The position numbers and the translations under genes were made by a program. The notes beneath the pieces were generated by a model. That model saw only the letters and a list, made by a program, of their open reading frames with translations. It was not told the origin of the DNA and searched no databases. Source: Symbiodinium natans (lineage: Eukaryota; Sar; Dinophyceae; Suessiales; Symbiodiniaceae). Taken from it: a stretch of 64,000 bases of DNA. Positions 1 through 10,899 of the stretch are shown in pieces. Position 1 is the first letter of the stretch, and each line of letters begins with the position of its first letter. The stretch lies in the NCBI GenBank assembly GCA_905221605.1, contig CAJNDS010002411.1:62001-126000 (forward strand), written 5' to 3'.

Positions 1-97
1 TCTGCGCCTCGCTATTCTTTCCTTGGAATCACTGCTAGACGCAGGAGGACACCAGCACCTTCGTTCTTGTTGAGAGCCCCTTCCCATCCATGCTTTT

Positions 98-1030
98 TTG
101 TTTGAGTGCAGATGGGAAGAATGCTTGGACGCTTGCAGCCCCATGAAGACCTGGAGTGGATCCTCTTCGACATGGATCTGTTTCGGCGCCTGTGTGTGTG
201 AGAGCAGGCCTATGTTGAGCTCTTGCAGCTTCTCCAAGGCTTATAAGTGGTGGACAGCCGCTGATGTAAGACTGAGTTGTCTGCAGGGTGTTGCAGTATA
301 TGGCCAACCCAAACCCACCAAGAAGCGCCAAGAAGGGCTGACAGCTGATGCCGACCCCGAAAAAAGGGGGCGCAGGGAAGGAAAAGGCAGGGTCTACTCA
401 AATAGGGCCCCTGTTTTGGAGATGCTGAGTCAGAAGCCCGCAGAAAAATGGCGACATAGCGGACATAGCGAAGCGCGCGAAGCTACAAGCAAGCAGAGAT
501 CTGCACGAGAAAGCACCAGTTCCCACCCAGAGCTTGAAGTCTCTGGAAGTCCTTTCAACAGGCCCCCGCCACCGGAACCCCCGGCTGCAGATCTTCGAGG
601 CGGTGTCGGGAGGATGTGGTCAGAACCATCGCCCCAAGCTGCACACATCTTTTGCGGAACGCGAAAGCACAGCCAAAATCATTTCACAAGAGCATCGAGA
701 GCTGAGTTTTTCAGCGCTTGCCTCCGTCCATTGAGTGCAACCGAACAGCAGCAGCAACAACAGCAGCAGTTCTGCAACGGGAACAGCTCCTCAGATTCGG
801 ACTCCGGGCTCCGCAGACCTCAACACAAAGCCCGACTGTTTGTGATTTCAGCTTTAAGCACAGATTTATGGCTGAGAAGACCGGCACACCGGCACGGCAG
901 ACACCGATGTGTCATGAGATCCCTGGTTCAGAGCACTTCGAAAAGCCATGGCGGGCACCAGTTCGCAGCTTCCATCAACCAGTCTGTGGCGCCTCGCTTG
1001 GAGATCGGGATCTTGATCGAGAAGACATAA
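98..1030 (+). other. Long unproven open frame with a polyglutamine stretch
   Basis: An open frame of about 310 codons; the first ATG lies near position 143. It is rich in Ser, Arg, Pro and Gln, and includes a short CAG/CAA-coded glutamine run at about 748-770. I see no domain, signal peptide or membrane segment, and several overlapping frames on both strands are open as well, as expected of GC-moderate low-complexity DNA. It could be part of a real exon, but composition alone does not show it. No function is proposed. Confidence 0.15.
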
Positions 1031-2500
1031 ACCGGCCTTACTGAGCCACATCTTGAAACAGAAGGTTTTCGGGAAACGGCTCGGAAGGAAAGCAAGGCCC
1101 TTAAGTCACTGCCACGCTCCGCGGACTCCACAGACGCCATATTTTCTTGATTAATCATCATTGATCATCATTGATCTACATTCGGCTCCCTGACTGAGCC
1201 GTACACCGAGATCCGACCGGGGCAGCGTGCACTCTGGCTTGCGGAGTCTTGCGGACAACTCGCAGGCCCATTGACTTGAATGTTCGAACAGCACATGTCA
1301 GTCCTTCGGTGTTGGGGTTGATGACTCTGGGCTTAGTTTGGTGGGAGGGCGAAGCGAGACAATGTGTGTTGGAGTTAGCACATGTGAATTCCCAAATGTA
1401 ATGTCCTGCTCCACCGAGCTGGAACAAAGAAGGCTCACTTCGGAAGTAGGCTCTTCACAAATCGCGTTCTCCACTTGCCACACTGCAGTATTTACGCCAG
1501 TGCCTGGACTACCGACGAAACATGTCGGCATTGCTGGTCGGAGGCCATCAGCCGCATGTGAGAGTCGTTGAACTCTAGCCTTGGGCATTTGCTCTGCGCA
1601 TGCTGACGTCAATGTCAGAGTACCTGGCCATGAGCGATTCACTCAGGTGCAGGCTGGCAGCCGGAGAAGGTGGCCAGCTCAGAGACCTTATGCAGCAACG
1701 CTGTTCAGCCTACACTCCGTGAAATCCAGCTCGCCTCCACTGAAAACGTCCAGGCATTGGTCGTCTCGCACCAATCCCCTGATCAGTTTTGGCAGCCCCA
1801 ACGTGGCGACTTTGGCCACAGCACCATCAGTGGGACAGCGGGAAAAGAGCTGGCCTCGGCGTTCAGCCTGCACCAGTCGCCAGTTGTGCTGTGTTGTGCT
1901 GATCTGCTGAAGACCGAGCCTGGCCTGCGAACTCATTGGAGTTATCGGGGGTCTTACCATCGCCTGCTTGATCTCTTCGAAATCGGCCTAGAAACATGGA
2001 ACTGAATTGGTTGAGACTGACAGCCACGCATGCCTCTCGCCCATCGTCTCTTACCAGCTTACCCCCTGTCACTGGCCTGTCTCTGGCTCTTCTGAGCCAC
2101 TTCCTTCGAAGCGGCAAGCAGTGTGGAATGCATGAACTTCAGGTCCTTTGCAACTCATGAGATTTTTCCAGGGCAAACTCCTTGGCAGAAACCTTTGAGC
2201 TTGACCCATTTCTTGGCGGGTCGCCTTAGGGACTTTTGCCTCAATCACAAGCTTTCCAACTCACCAAGCTAAGGTGAGCGCTTGGCGTCTGGAGTTTGAC
2301 AATGTTGACTATCGGCCTGAGCGACAGACTGAAGCGGTCATCTCCCGTCAATGCCATGGCATCGAAGACCCGCATCCTTGAAACAACCTAATGCGCACTT
2401 CCGATTAGTATAAGGTTCTGGTGGCTTTCCACGACAGCCCAGAATCCAACAAAAACTCCGTTGAAAAAGTAAAAGGTAAAACCTGAATAATTAGTGCCAG
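1031..2500. other. No recognisable gene
   Basis: Only short overlapping open frames occur here, none with a motif or clear splice context. A short ATCATTGATC-type repeat lies near 1150-1175. I see nothing else that can be supported. Confidence 0.5.
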
Positions 2501-2545
2501 GCCTCGGAAGGATGGAAAGCTAATGAAGAACTTAAGGCTTGAGGT

Positions 2546-2667
2546 TTCAGACCTTCAAAGGGCCGGTCAAGGCCGTAGCCCGAAGCTCTTTATCATCTAC
2601 TGTAAAGCCTCCAAGTTCGGGCCTTGGTTAAGGCCCTCAAAGCTTCAAGGCTTCAGACCTTCAAAGG
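2546..2667 (+). repeat. Short direct repeat pair
   Basis: The 16-base string TTCAGACCTTCAAAGG occurs at 2546-2562 and again at 2652-2667, inside a locally repetitive stretch of AAGGCTT/CAAGGC words between about 2530 and 2720. It looks like a decayed tandem duplication of roughly 106 bases. No coding role is evident. Confidence 0.5.
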
Positions 2668-2797
2668 TCCTGGTCTGGAGCTGGAGCTCTCAAACCTACA
2701 GCCTCCAGCCGTCAAGGGCCCTTATGACCGAAGTACTCCGGCTATGAGTTGTTTGGGGAGGGAGGGGGGGACGAGGGGACGAGGGGTGAAGGATCAA

Positions 2798-2880
2798 AAA
2801 ATAAATAAATAAGCATCAAAAAAAAAATAACCCCAAGGGATCAAAAAAAAAATAAATAAGCATCAAAAAAAAAAATAACC
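2798..2880 (+). repeat. Left A-tract arm of the repeat island
   Basis: Repeated units of the form AAGCATC-A(9-11)-ATAA and GGGATC-A(9-10)-ATAA. The same words occur in reverse complement at 4930-5022, so the two arrays face each other across about 2.1 kb of other repeats. See the matching right arm and the finding on nested structure. Confidence 0.75.
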
Positions 2881-2903
2881 CATTTTCCTCTTGGAATACA
2901 GCC

Positions 2904-3014
2904 GGGGGGGGGGGGTTGGGGGGGGGGGGGGTTGGGGGGGGGGGGGGGGTTCGGGGGGGGGGGGTTTGGGGGGGGGGGGGGTAGGGGGGGGGGGGGGGCG
3001 CAGCCCCCCCCCCC
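2904..3014 (+). repeat. G-homopolymer tracts with C-rich partner
   Basis: At least six runs of 8-17 G separated by TT, TTC or TA spacers, ending in a GCGCAGC junction followed directly by a C run. The G tracts could form quadruplexes on the plus strand, and the G-run/CGCAG/C-run junction could form a hairpin. Apparent glycine- or proline-rich reading frames here are repeat artefacts. Homopolymer lengths may also carry assembly error. Confidence 0.85.
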
Positions 3015-3662
3015 ATTTGCAAACACAATGCTCGCACGATGGGTAGTAGTGGGTGGTGGTAGTGGTTGGAAAACCTTTTATTTTCTCGATCTTTTAATAG
3101 GAAAACCTCTATTTCTTCATATTCCCAGAAGAAAACCTCTATTTTCTTCACGTTTTCATAGGAAACCTCTATCTCTATGTTTCCATCGCATCGGAAAACC
3201 TCTATTTGCATGTATTTTAAGAAAAACTTAAACTTTTTAGTATCCCAATGGCTTCAACAAGATTCATAAAGCACGCTTTGCAGTGGCACAGCTTGATAAA
3301 AACGCGGCGGGGTTGGGGTTGGCGCAGCCCCCCCCCCCACACCCCCCCACTTGGCTTTGCAGCACGCTTTGCACAGCTTAAAAAAAACAGCGGGGGGGTT
3401 GGGGGGGGCGCAGCTCCCCCCATTTGCAAACAATGTTCGCACGATGCGTAGAAGTGGTGGTAGTGGTTGGAAAACCTTGTAGTTTCTCGATCTTTCAATG
3501 GAAAAACCTCTATTTCTTCATACTCCCACAAGAAAACGTCTACTGTCTTCACGTTTTCATGAGAAATCCTCTATTATCTCTATGTTTCCATCGGAAAAAC
3601 TCTACTTCTACATGTTTTAAGCAAAAAAACTTCCATTTTCTTTGCATTCCAATGGCTTCAAA
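3014..3662 (+). repeat. ~400 bp tandem duplication with internal ~30 bp repeats
   Basis: Two diverged copies of one unit, at about 3014-3262 and 3418-3660. Both begin with a C run then ATTTGCAAACA, a TCGCACGATG word and a GTGGTAGTGGTTGGAAAACC word, and both end with CCAATGGCTTCAA. Each copy contains four or five ~30-base subrepeats with the core GAAAACCTCTATTTCTTCA. The spacer between them (3263-3417) carries AGCACGCTTTGCA twice and further G-run/CGCAG/C-run junctions. No protein is supported. Confidence 0.8.
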
Positions 3663-4720
3663 GAACAATATATAATACATACTACATAATATATAAAATA
3701 TACTATATAGTGAATAATAAATAATAAACTAATTAATAATAAATAATATTATATATTTTATATATTGTATATTATGTATACAGTATATTTTATATATTAT
3801 TTACTTTATATTATGCATTATATGCAGTATATAATATACAATCTACAATATATGATATGCAATATATGACATATAATATACAATATGCGATATAAATATA
3901 TATATATATATATATATATTTATTTATTTATTTATTTATATTTATTCATATTTATATGTACTTATTTATCACATACACATATCATAATGTACGACAATAT
4001 GAAAATATAAATACAAAAATTTCAATGATATATATATATGTATATACATATAAAAGTATAGTGTATATATATAATACACATGGTATAATGTTCAATATAA
4101 AAATAATATATAATATAATATGTATATGTATATATAATAAATTGTAAATATATATATATAATAGATAATATAATATATAATATATAATATAAATAATAAT
4201 ATTATAACACAAAATACATAGTACATACGACATAATAAAATATATTATACATAATACATAATATACAACAATAATACAGTATTACATAATAATATAATAA
4301 TAATTCATATACATAGTACATTAAACATAAACATAATATAGAATTCATAATACATAATTATAATTAATACATAATACATAATACATGATACATAATACAG
4401 AATACGTAATACATAATACATAATACATAATACATAATACATAATATATAATATATAAAATTTTATATATAATATATAATATAGAATATATAATGTATAA
4501 TATATAATATATAATGTATAATGTATAATGTATAATGTATAATGTATAATGTATAATGTATAGTATATAACAGGTAATGTGTAATGTAATGTGTATTATG
4601 CAATATGTATATATATATATGCACGTACATACATACATATATATCCACACACACGTTGACCTTCACTATCGTGTGTATATAATATATATTTATATTTGCT
4701 GATTTTTACTTATTTGTTTA
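3663..4720. repeat. AT-rich microsatellite island
   Basis: About 1 kb made almost wholly of A and T: TATA, TAATA, ATACATA and ATAATGT words, including a (TA)n tract near 3896-3922 and a run of TAATGTATAA units near 4490-4562. Reading frames rich in Tyr and Ile here are by-products of the composition. The segment may be easily unwound DNA, but no origin or regulatory function can be read from it. Confidence 0.85.
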
Positions 4721-4743
4721 ATTTAATTATTTATTTTTTCGCA

Positions 4744-4914
4744 TAGGACCCGCAGGACCAGGCGGACAGACAAGCAGACCAGAGGACCAGAGGACCAGGG
4801 GACCACAAGACCAGGGGACCACGGGACCAGAGGACCACGGGACCAGAGGACCACGGGACCAGAGGACCACGGGACCAGAGGACCAGAGGACCACGGGACC
4901 AGAGGACCACGCAG
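4744..4914 (+). repeat. 16-bp GGACCA minisatellite
   Basis: Tandem copies of GGGACCAGAGGACCAC and shortened variants (AGGACCAG, GGGACCAC), about ten in all. The most regular part is 4820-4912. The copies at the left edge are more diverged (GGACCAGGCGGACAGACAAG). Confidence 0.85.
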
Positions 4915-4929
4915 GTGGGCCGGATGGCT

Positions 4930-5022
4930 TATTTTTTTTTTTGATGCCTATTATTTTTTTTATTGATCCCTATTATTTTTCTTTTTGATGCTTATTAATT
5001 TTTTTTTGATGCCTATGCCGGG
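4930..5022 (-). repeat. Right T-tract arm of the repeat island
   Basis: T(9-12)-GATGCCTATTA, T(8)-ATTGATCCCTATTA and TTTTTGATGCTTATTAA units. Read on the minus strand these are the same AAGCATC-A(n) and GGGATC-A(n) words as at 2798-2880. The flanks of the two arms also share a GGGGACGAGGGG-like word (near 2768-2788 and 5019-5031), there in direct orientation. Confidence 0.75.
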
Positions 5023-5031
5023 GACGAGGGG

Positions 5032-6567
5032 GTTACTATCACGCAACTGAGGTCCACAGGTCCACATTACAAGTGGATGGCCTTCCTGTCCATGACTTTA
5101 GCGATCCTTGCTGTTCAAAGCAGAACGATGCCTACTCTCGGGTCTCGGTGGCCGCACCAGTCTTTAGCAATGGCATCCAGCTGATTCGCATGGACTTCCG
5201 CCTCCAAGTAGTATGCCAGGGGCACAAGATGGCACAAGATGGCACAAGTGCATGAGTCATATTAAGTCATAAGATCACCTGCTTCCTGTTCTTCGCGTCT
5301 TTCAGTACAGCCGCCAATTGCATCCTGGGTCAGTCGAAGATCTCAAAAGAGCACGCCAAAACGATCAGGCTCCCGGCGCGCAGCCATTAAGCAGTCCTGA
5401 CCATGAGGCAAAGGTTGTTCCCCACGTTCTTCAGATATGAGAAGCCCAGAAAATAGAACTTCAAAAAGACGTCTCCCGGTGGCAGTTGTGTTTTGACGTT
5501 CGGGGCGCTGAGCACGGCCTTGTGCACGTTTGTAAAGGACATGTTGCCGACTAGCAGTGACTAGCAGTGACTTGCAGCTGCAGCTTGAGCTGATAAAACC
5601 TTCCCAAGTGAGGAACGGACACACAAGTTCTCGATGAGGGGGCCATCTTGCTTGCTCTCTTGCGCGTGTTTTGCCAGAATCCTGGGAAGGACAAATTCCG
5701 GCTACGAGCATTAGAGTTGACTACATGTCTTAACATGGTACTTGGAAACCGTCCTTAGCCGAAAATCATTGCTTGCTCGAGATTGGGGATATTTCCGAAG
5801 ACCGGCTGTCCAAAACCCAGTGTCAAGTCACATGAGTAAACAGGCCAGCTGCGCAAGTAAGCAGGCAAGTAGCCCTTTCGCCCGGCAAGACGCAGTAGAA
5901 CGGTGGCCTACAGGCAAGAACGCTGAAGCATGTGGGATTTCGTCTCATCCCTGCGCCTTCTTGAGGTCATCCTTCAGCATCGACGTGCCGCTGCCTGAGC
6001 TACGGTGCGTTTGCGGAAAAGCTTCCCTCGGTTATCGGATGTTATCGGCACCCAGCGACGTAACCTTGGAAATTCGGGCCGAGACAAGAAGCTTGAGTCT
6101 AAAAACCGTGGGTGCGAGCCAGAGTGTGCAGCATTGTGTAGCGGGTGTCAACAATGCTGTCACGCACTATATTGAAAAATTAGGCCGGGGGTCGGAAACA
6201 ATGGGCAGCGGAATCTGAAAAGAGTCTCTTGGAAGCATCTGACTGCTCGATAACTGAGGCGATTTGAAAAGATCGATTTCCAATGATGACCAGGTTGACA
6301 GCATGATACAGTACTTGTGACGGCGACAAGATGCCGCACATGCCGCAGCACTAAACTGACTATGCAGCTACGTCATACACACATATACACATACAGACAT
6401 ATCCACACAGTTCATGACTCGAGTGTGTGTTTCCTTTTCTTCGGGTTGTGATGGGTTTCAGGTTTGGCCGCCATGTTCTGTCGGAACATGGCCGCAACAC
6501 TTCAGGGGCATGTTCACACTGACAGCACTGATAATGCACTGATACACTGCCCAAGGCTAAGCTGCAA
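5032..6567. other. No recognisable gene
   Basis: Short competing open frames only. An 11-base GGCACAAGAT-type word is repeated three times at about 5219-5249, and other GGCACAAG words recur near 7320. I see no motif or convincing exon. Confidence 0.45.
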
Positions 6568-6573
6568 ACTGAC

Positions 6574-6726
6574 GAGGCGTTGAAGTTCTGGGTCAGCTGG
6601 AGGCTCAATTGGATAGTCTTTCAGCAGCCCAGTTTGCTGCTTTTTCAGCCATTCCATGGACTGGCTAAACAGCTTCTGAAGATCCGGGAGTTTGTCTTCT
6701 TTGAACTCCTTGGCAGGCTGATGCTC
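6574..6726 (-). CDS. Candidate internal exon, unknown protein
   Basis: A 153-base segment with exactly 51 codons, read from 6726 down to 6574. It follows a CAG acceptor-like junction (GGATCAG/GAG) and ends before GTCAGT, so both boundaries are in phase 0. The peptide is hydrophilic and rich in Lys, Leu and Gln with few improbable residues; it contains KEFKEDKLPDLQKLF and ends in PPADPELQRL. I do not recognise the family. A shorter similar word, AAKEFKKAD, is encoded on the minus strand near 41660-41690. Downstream, the 10-bp repeat at 6771-6810 lies outside the exon. The call rests on composition and splice-like signals, with no transcript evidence. Confidence 0.42.
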
Positions 6727-6770
6727 CTGATCCGGTCGAGTCCTGGAGCATCTTGCAACACAACATGGAA

Positions 6771-6810
6771 CAGCCACTATCAGCCACTATCAGCCACTAT
6801 CAGCCACTGC
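6771..6810 (+). repeat. 10-bp tandem repeat, four copies
   Basis: CAGCCACTAT occurs three times perfectly, followed by CAGCCACTGC. It lies just upstream (in minus-strand sense) of the exon candidate at 6574-6726. Confidence 0.9.
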
Positions 6811-9800
6811 AGCCATCGTCCTTTTGGATTCGGCTGCAAGAACCTTCCAAAAAAAAAGGCAACGAGGCAACGAAGTAGGTGCTTCTAAGAGCTTGGCTGG
6901 CCTGGCTGCCCACCTTGGTGTCCTCACAGCGATCCTTCTGACCCTGCCAACGCATGCCATGGCATGTTCCGCCTATGCACGATTGATAAAGCTTTTATGC
7001 CGAATTTTGTGCTTTTCAGGGCTTGGGCCGTTACGCGATCGGCTATCGCACAGCATCACTTGTGGCCTGCAGCTCCTTGTTGGCATCCTCCTCTCAGGAG
7101 CTTGCCCCTAAGATCCCCCCTGACCCAATGCTCGCCTGACAGACTCCTCCCCGCGTCTGACTTCAACCCACATCCACTGACCAATATTACTTGCATTGAC
7201 TTGCTGACTTGCCCACATGCCGGCCTTCGACTTGCTTTTCTTGCCGCGGCGCGCTTTTGCCTTCCCTCCAGCCTGAGCCGCGAGGAAGGCAGCAAGGATC
7301 ACCAACGATCACCAAGGCACAAGGACTGGCACAAAAGATTGCACAAGATGACAAGATGCCACTGTGAACAGTTGAGAGCTGGCATATGAGCTGGCAAATA
7401 TGCGGTCTCGCGGGGAGAGCTAATTGATGAATTGATGACAAGCTGCGCTGCTGGGCTCTGATTCGCTTCGCTTGGGTTCTGTCTTGTCAGACCTGGGGCT
7501 CAAAGCGGCTCAAAGCCGGCAAAGCTGCCATGGGCTTTTGATGTATTCGTCGCTCCTCCAGCAGTCAAAGCATCTGCAGTCCGAGTAGCTCCGCGACAGC
7601 GGGGACTTGATGGCTTTCGGCGGCTTCGGCAGCTTCGCTGCCATCTTTGCTACCTGGCTCGCCCTGAGAAACGTCTCTGGGCGGAGCTTCTAGTTTTTCC
7701 TGTTCCTGTTCCTGACTGGCATCCTGACTTCCCGACTTTACTTCTGGACCACCAGACTCCTGATGTTCCTGCAGCGGGCTCTGCAAAGTGGGGCCGGGGG
7801 GGAGGGGATGTTGACTCGTCGACCAGATTCGTTGACATCCGGCTCGCCTGCGGCCTCTCAAGCTCGTCAAGGTCGTTCGATACCGAGACCTACATGTCGC
7901 GCTTTATACACTCACCCCATCTCGCAAATGGTACAAAACAAACAAAATGAATACCAACTGCACAAAGAATGCACAATAAATGCATGTTAAGCACATCAAA
8001 GCACCCGCAGGACTCGGCCTTTGGATCGGGCAATGGGGCTGGTGAAGGCGAAGGACTGCCTGAAAGAAACTCCAGAAACCCCTGAACTTCCTGAACACTG
8101 CCAACGGGGTTGACGTGCGCCTTTATCATCAGGCAAATGCTTCCTTGCCACGTAACCCCAACACCAGAAGGCTCCCACATTGAAGAAAAGCAAACGACGG
8201 CTCCTTTTGGCTTTGCCCTTGGCCGGCTTCAACCATGCTTGTCCCCATTCCTCGTCTACTACTCGATCGTATCCAATCCATGCATCGACCGGTTTCATTG
8301 CTGAGAATGCACAAACTGAGGAGGAGACCGTGGCCGCATCCAACTTCACCTCTGCGCATAGGCATTTTACCAATATTTCTCTGGGTGCAGATGCGGCAAA
8401 AACCCACTTTGGCCCGGTGCCAGCTGAACCGTCAAGGACTTGCTCTGAACCTCCAAGCACACAAGACGGTTAGTTCCTTATTTGTTGCGAAGGGCTTTGC
8501 ATGGACACGGGCAGCCAAACGGTCAAATAGTCTTTAACTTTAAATCTTAAACTTTAAATTCTACGCTTGCCGAAGAGCTTACGGACAGCGCGAGCAGTGA
8601 GAGAAATGCTTTAATAGTGAGAACTCCTGACATAACCCTCCGCTGTTGAAACCGTACCCTATGTGTATTGAAAGTTAGCGTCTCGCCTAGGTGAAATGCT
8701 CATTTTTGGCAGGTTTAAGAAATGCGTGATTTCGTATGTCTTTTTTGCGAAACGTTGGGTTTTTGCAACATTTTCCGGTCGATTTGTTGTTGGGGCCTTC
8801 AGCGCTCTGGGACTTTTCCTCTGCTGTGTGTGCAGTCGTGACGCGAGTCTCACAGCTTTGCTGTGTGCGCGCGCGCGGCAAACACTGTAATTTGCGATGT
8901 TTTCATGCATTTCTGCCAAGACAGCCTCTGCTGAGTTTTTTGGAAGCTTGCATTTCCGAAAGCGCATTTGCCAGGACTTTCACGGTTTTTGTGGGACGTG
9001 TGTTGGGCATGGTCGCGAAAGGCTGGACGCTTGTGACAGATTTCTTCTTCCACATCCTTGTGCAGTATGTTGTACAAAGAGGCGAAAAAGCCGTAAATAC
9101 CAGTGTTTTGGGCATGCATGCAAAACGAAATGACGTTCTTATTCCCACCCCCCCCCCAAGAAAAGTAGCAGAAACCAGGTACGGTTACACAAATAAGTAA
9201 ACACCGGCCCACGAACTGCACGTGAAAGAATGATATTTACTATAAAGTTACGACTAGCCGAAACACAGCCCCTGAAAAGTGAGAAGATCACAAAACATAG
9301 ACGCAGAAAAAATCGCTGAAAGTCTGCATGTCTAAAAGAGCTGACAAGTCACCAAATGCAAAAGCTCCAAAAAACCGACGCAAGCTATTGGGCTATTGGC
9401 TCCGGCAAAGGAAGTGCCGAACAGCTGGTGCAGTATTGATCGCTGGTTCTGGAACTTCGCTGTTACGGTTGCTCGCTTAGCTGCATCAGGGCATATCTCG
9501 GCTTTCTCGATTACACTTTCAACTTTTCGACGTCTGGGGGAGTATGTGTGGGCCAACAGACAAAGGCATCAAAAAGAACAAGCAAAACAAGCATGGTGGC
9601 GGGCGAAGCCGAGCGCGGATCCGCGCGGACCGGTAAGCCAATGACAGTAGGACGGAGAAGTACGGAGCTGAGAGAATAAGCCAGGCAGGCCTAGAGACAA
9701 TAAACAGCAAAGTCGGCAAAGCTCAAAACCCGAATAGTGGGGAACAGTCAAAAAACTCAGAAAGCCCGAAAACATGACAAAGCCCGAAAGGTCGGAATGC

Positions 9801-10260
9801 GAAAAGTTGAGCAAACCAAAACGCTGCTCCACTTCTTGAACTTCTTCTCATTTCTTGGTTGGCAGGGGCTTTTGCAACTCTCCCACCTCAACCCCGCCTC
9901 CCCCCCCCCCCCGCAGTGAGCTTAGAAAGACTACAGTGACTACAGTACCACAAATCTACCTGCCCAGTCCAGCTCTTATCCTGTAACACTTCCTCAGCTG
10001 CCACACTGGCTGCCACACGCGTGCAGAACTGGGCTCCAAGCATCCTTGATAATCTTTTCTTCAATGCCATGTGGGAGCACCTCAGGCACAGAATGGAAGT
10101 GCGAACCTACAACCCTGATTCAGTGGCGAGCTGAGTTTTTCGCCAGATGTTTCTCAAAGCTTCGACTAGGAGACAGGGAGCTGAAGGTAATGTGCACAGA
10201 TCCTGCAGGGCTGACATCCGCATCTTCAGTTTTGGGACTGGCGCGATTGTCATCTGGTAC
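6811..10260. other. No supportable gene
   Basis: Many overlapping open frames of 60-150 codons on both strands, none with a recognisable domain. Landmarks are a C run at about 9148-9160, TTTAAA-rich sequence near 8530-8562, and a C run at 9899-9913. Introns or intergenic DNA are the simplest reading. Confidence 0.45.
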
Positions 10261-10500
10261 CTGCGGGTTCGTCTTCGCTAGGTCCTGCGCTTTCAACCTG
10301 CACCCAGCTTCACCAGCATTCACCAGAGTTATCCAAACTAGCTGTGCACTGGCCATGAAAATGCAAGCCTGCACCGAATTCGCTCGCACATTCGGCACGT
10401 TGAAGACTACCACGATACGACCTCCTTTCTCACGGACCTGCAGCTCAGCCCAGTGCTGTGACAGCTTGAGGCGTTTGAGGTCGTATTGAGACAGGTACAT
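10261..10500 (-). CDS. Candidate exon, unknown protein
   Basis: Read from an ATG at 10500 down to an AACCCGCAG/GTACCA donor-like junction at 10261, giving 80 codons. The peptide includes YDLKRLKLSQHWAELQV and then a hydrophobic strand-like stretch, GGRIVVVFNVPNVRANSV, which resembles a folded domain more than random translation. An in-frame stop sits immediately upstream of the ATG, so this is either a first coding exon or an exon whose acceptor lies inside the stretch. The minus-strand exon candidate at 10698-10854 lies upstream and may belong to the same gene. No family is recognised. Confidence 0.38.
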
Positions 10501-10697
10501 TCAGAGGCGGCTCTTGGACCTCAGGCAACAGGCTGAATGGTGAAAATGTGACATGAGATAACATGAGCAGGCGGTGAGATTCATGTCAATTTCAAGGGCT
10601 GTGCTGGTGTGGTAGGCGCCATCTCGCCATGCGCCCGCAAAGGAACAAGAAGCGCTGCAGATACAGCCCAATCTCAAGCACTGGGCACCCTGGGTAC

Positions 10698-10854
10698 CAA
10701 GAAGTTGAAAACCGGGACAGTACTGGGCGCATCCTGGCACACGCCTTTTTAAGGCCGTCTGACACTTGCAGGAATTCTTGTCTCATGGGCGGAAATGAGA
10801 TCTCTAAGTTGGACAATGCGAACGCTTGTCCATCGCCCAAGCTATTCGGTATTG
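10698..10854 (-). CDS. Candidate exon upstream of 10261-10500
   Basis: A 157-base open segment between a CTCGCAG/CAATAC acceptor-like site and a TTCTTG/GTACCC donor-like site. It encodes a peptide containing IPNSLGDGQAFALSNLEI, then FPPMRQEFLQVSDGLKK. The donor begins GTACC, like that of the neighbouring exon candidate. The open frame continues beyond the proposed donor for about 35 codons before a stop, so the 3' boundary is uncertain. No domain is recognised. Confidence 0.36.
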
Positions 10855-10899
10855 CTGCGAGATCGTCAGACGTCAAAGCGATAGACTCAGTATGTTCTC

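Noticed and set aside
2816-3211. Open frames rich in Gly or Pro over the G-homopolymer block
   Set aside because: They are direct translations of G or C runs and change register with run length; no protein can be supported.
3956-4666. Tyr/Ile-rich open frames in the AT island
   Set aside because: Generated by TATA and ATAC microsatellites; no start context, motif or splice signal.
4744-4914. CRISPR-like regular repeat array
   Set aside because: Units are contiguous with no unique spacers, so this is a minisatellite.
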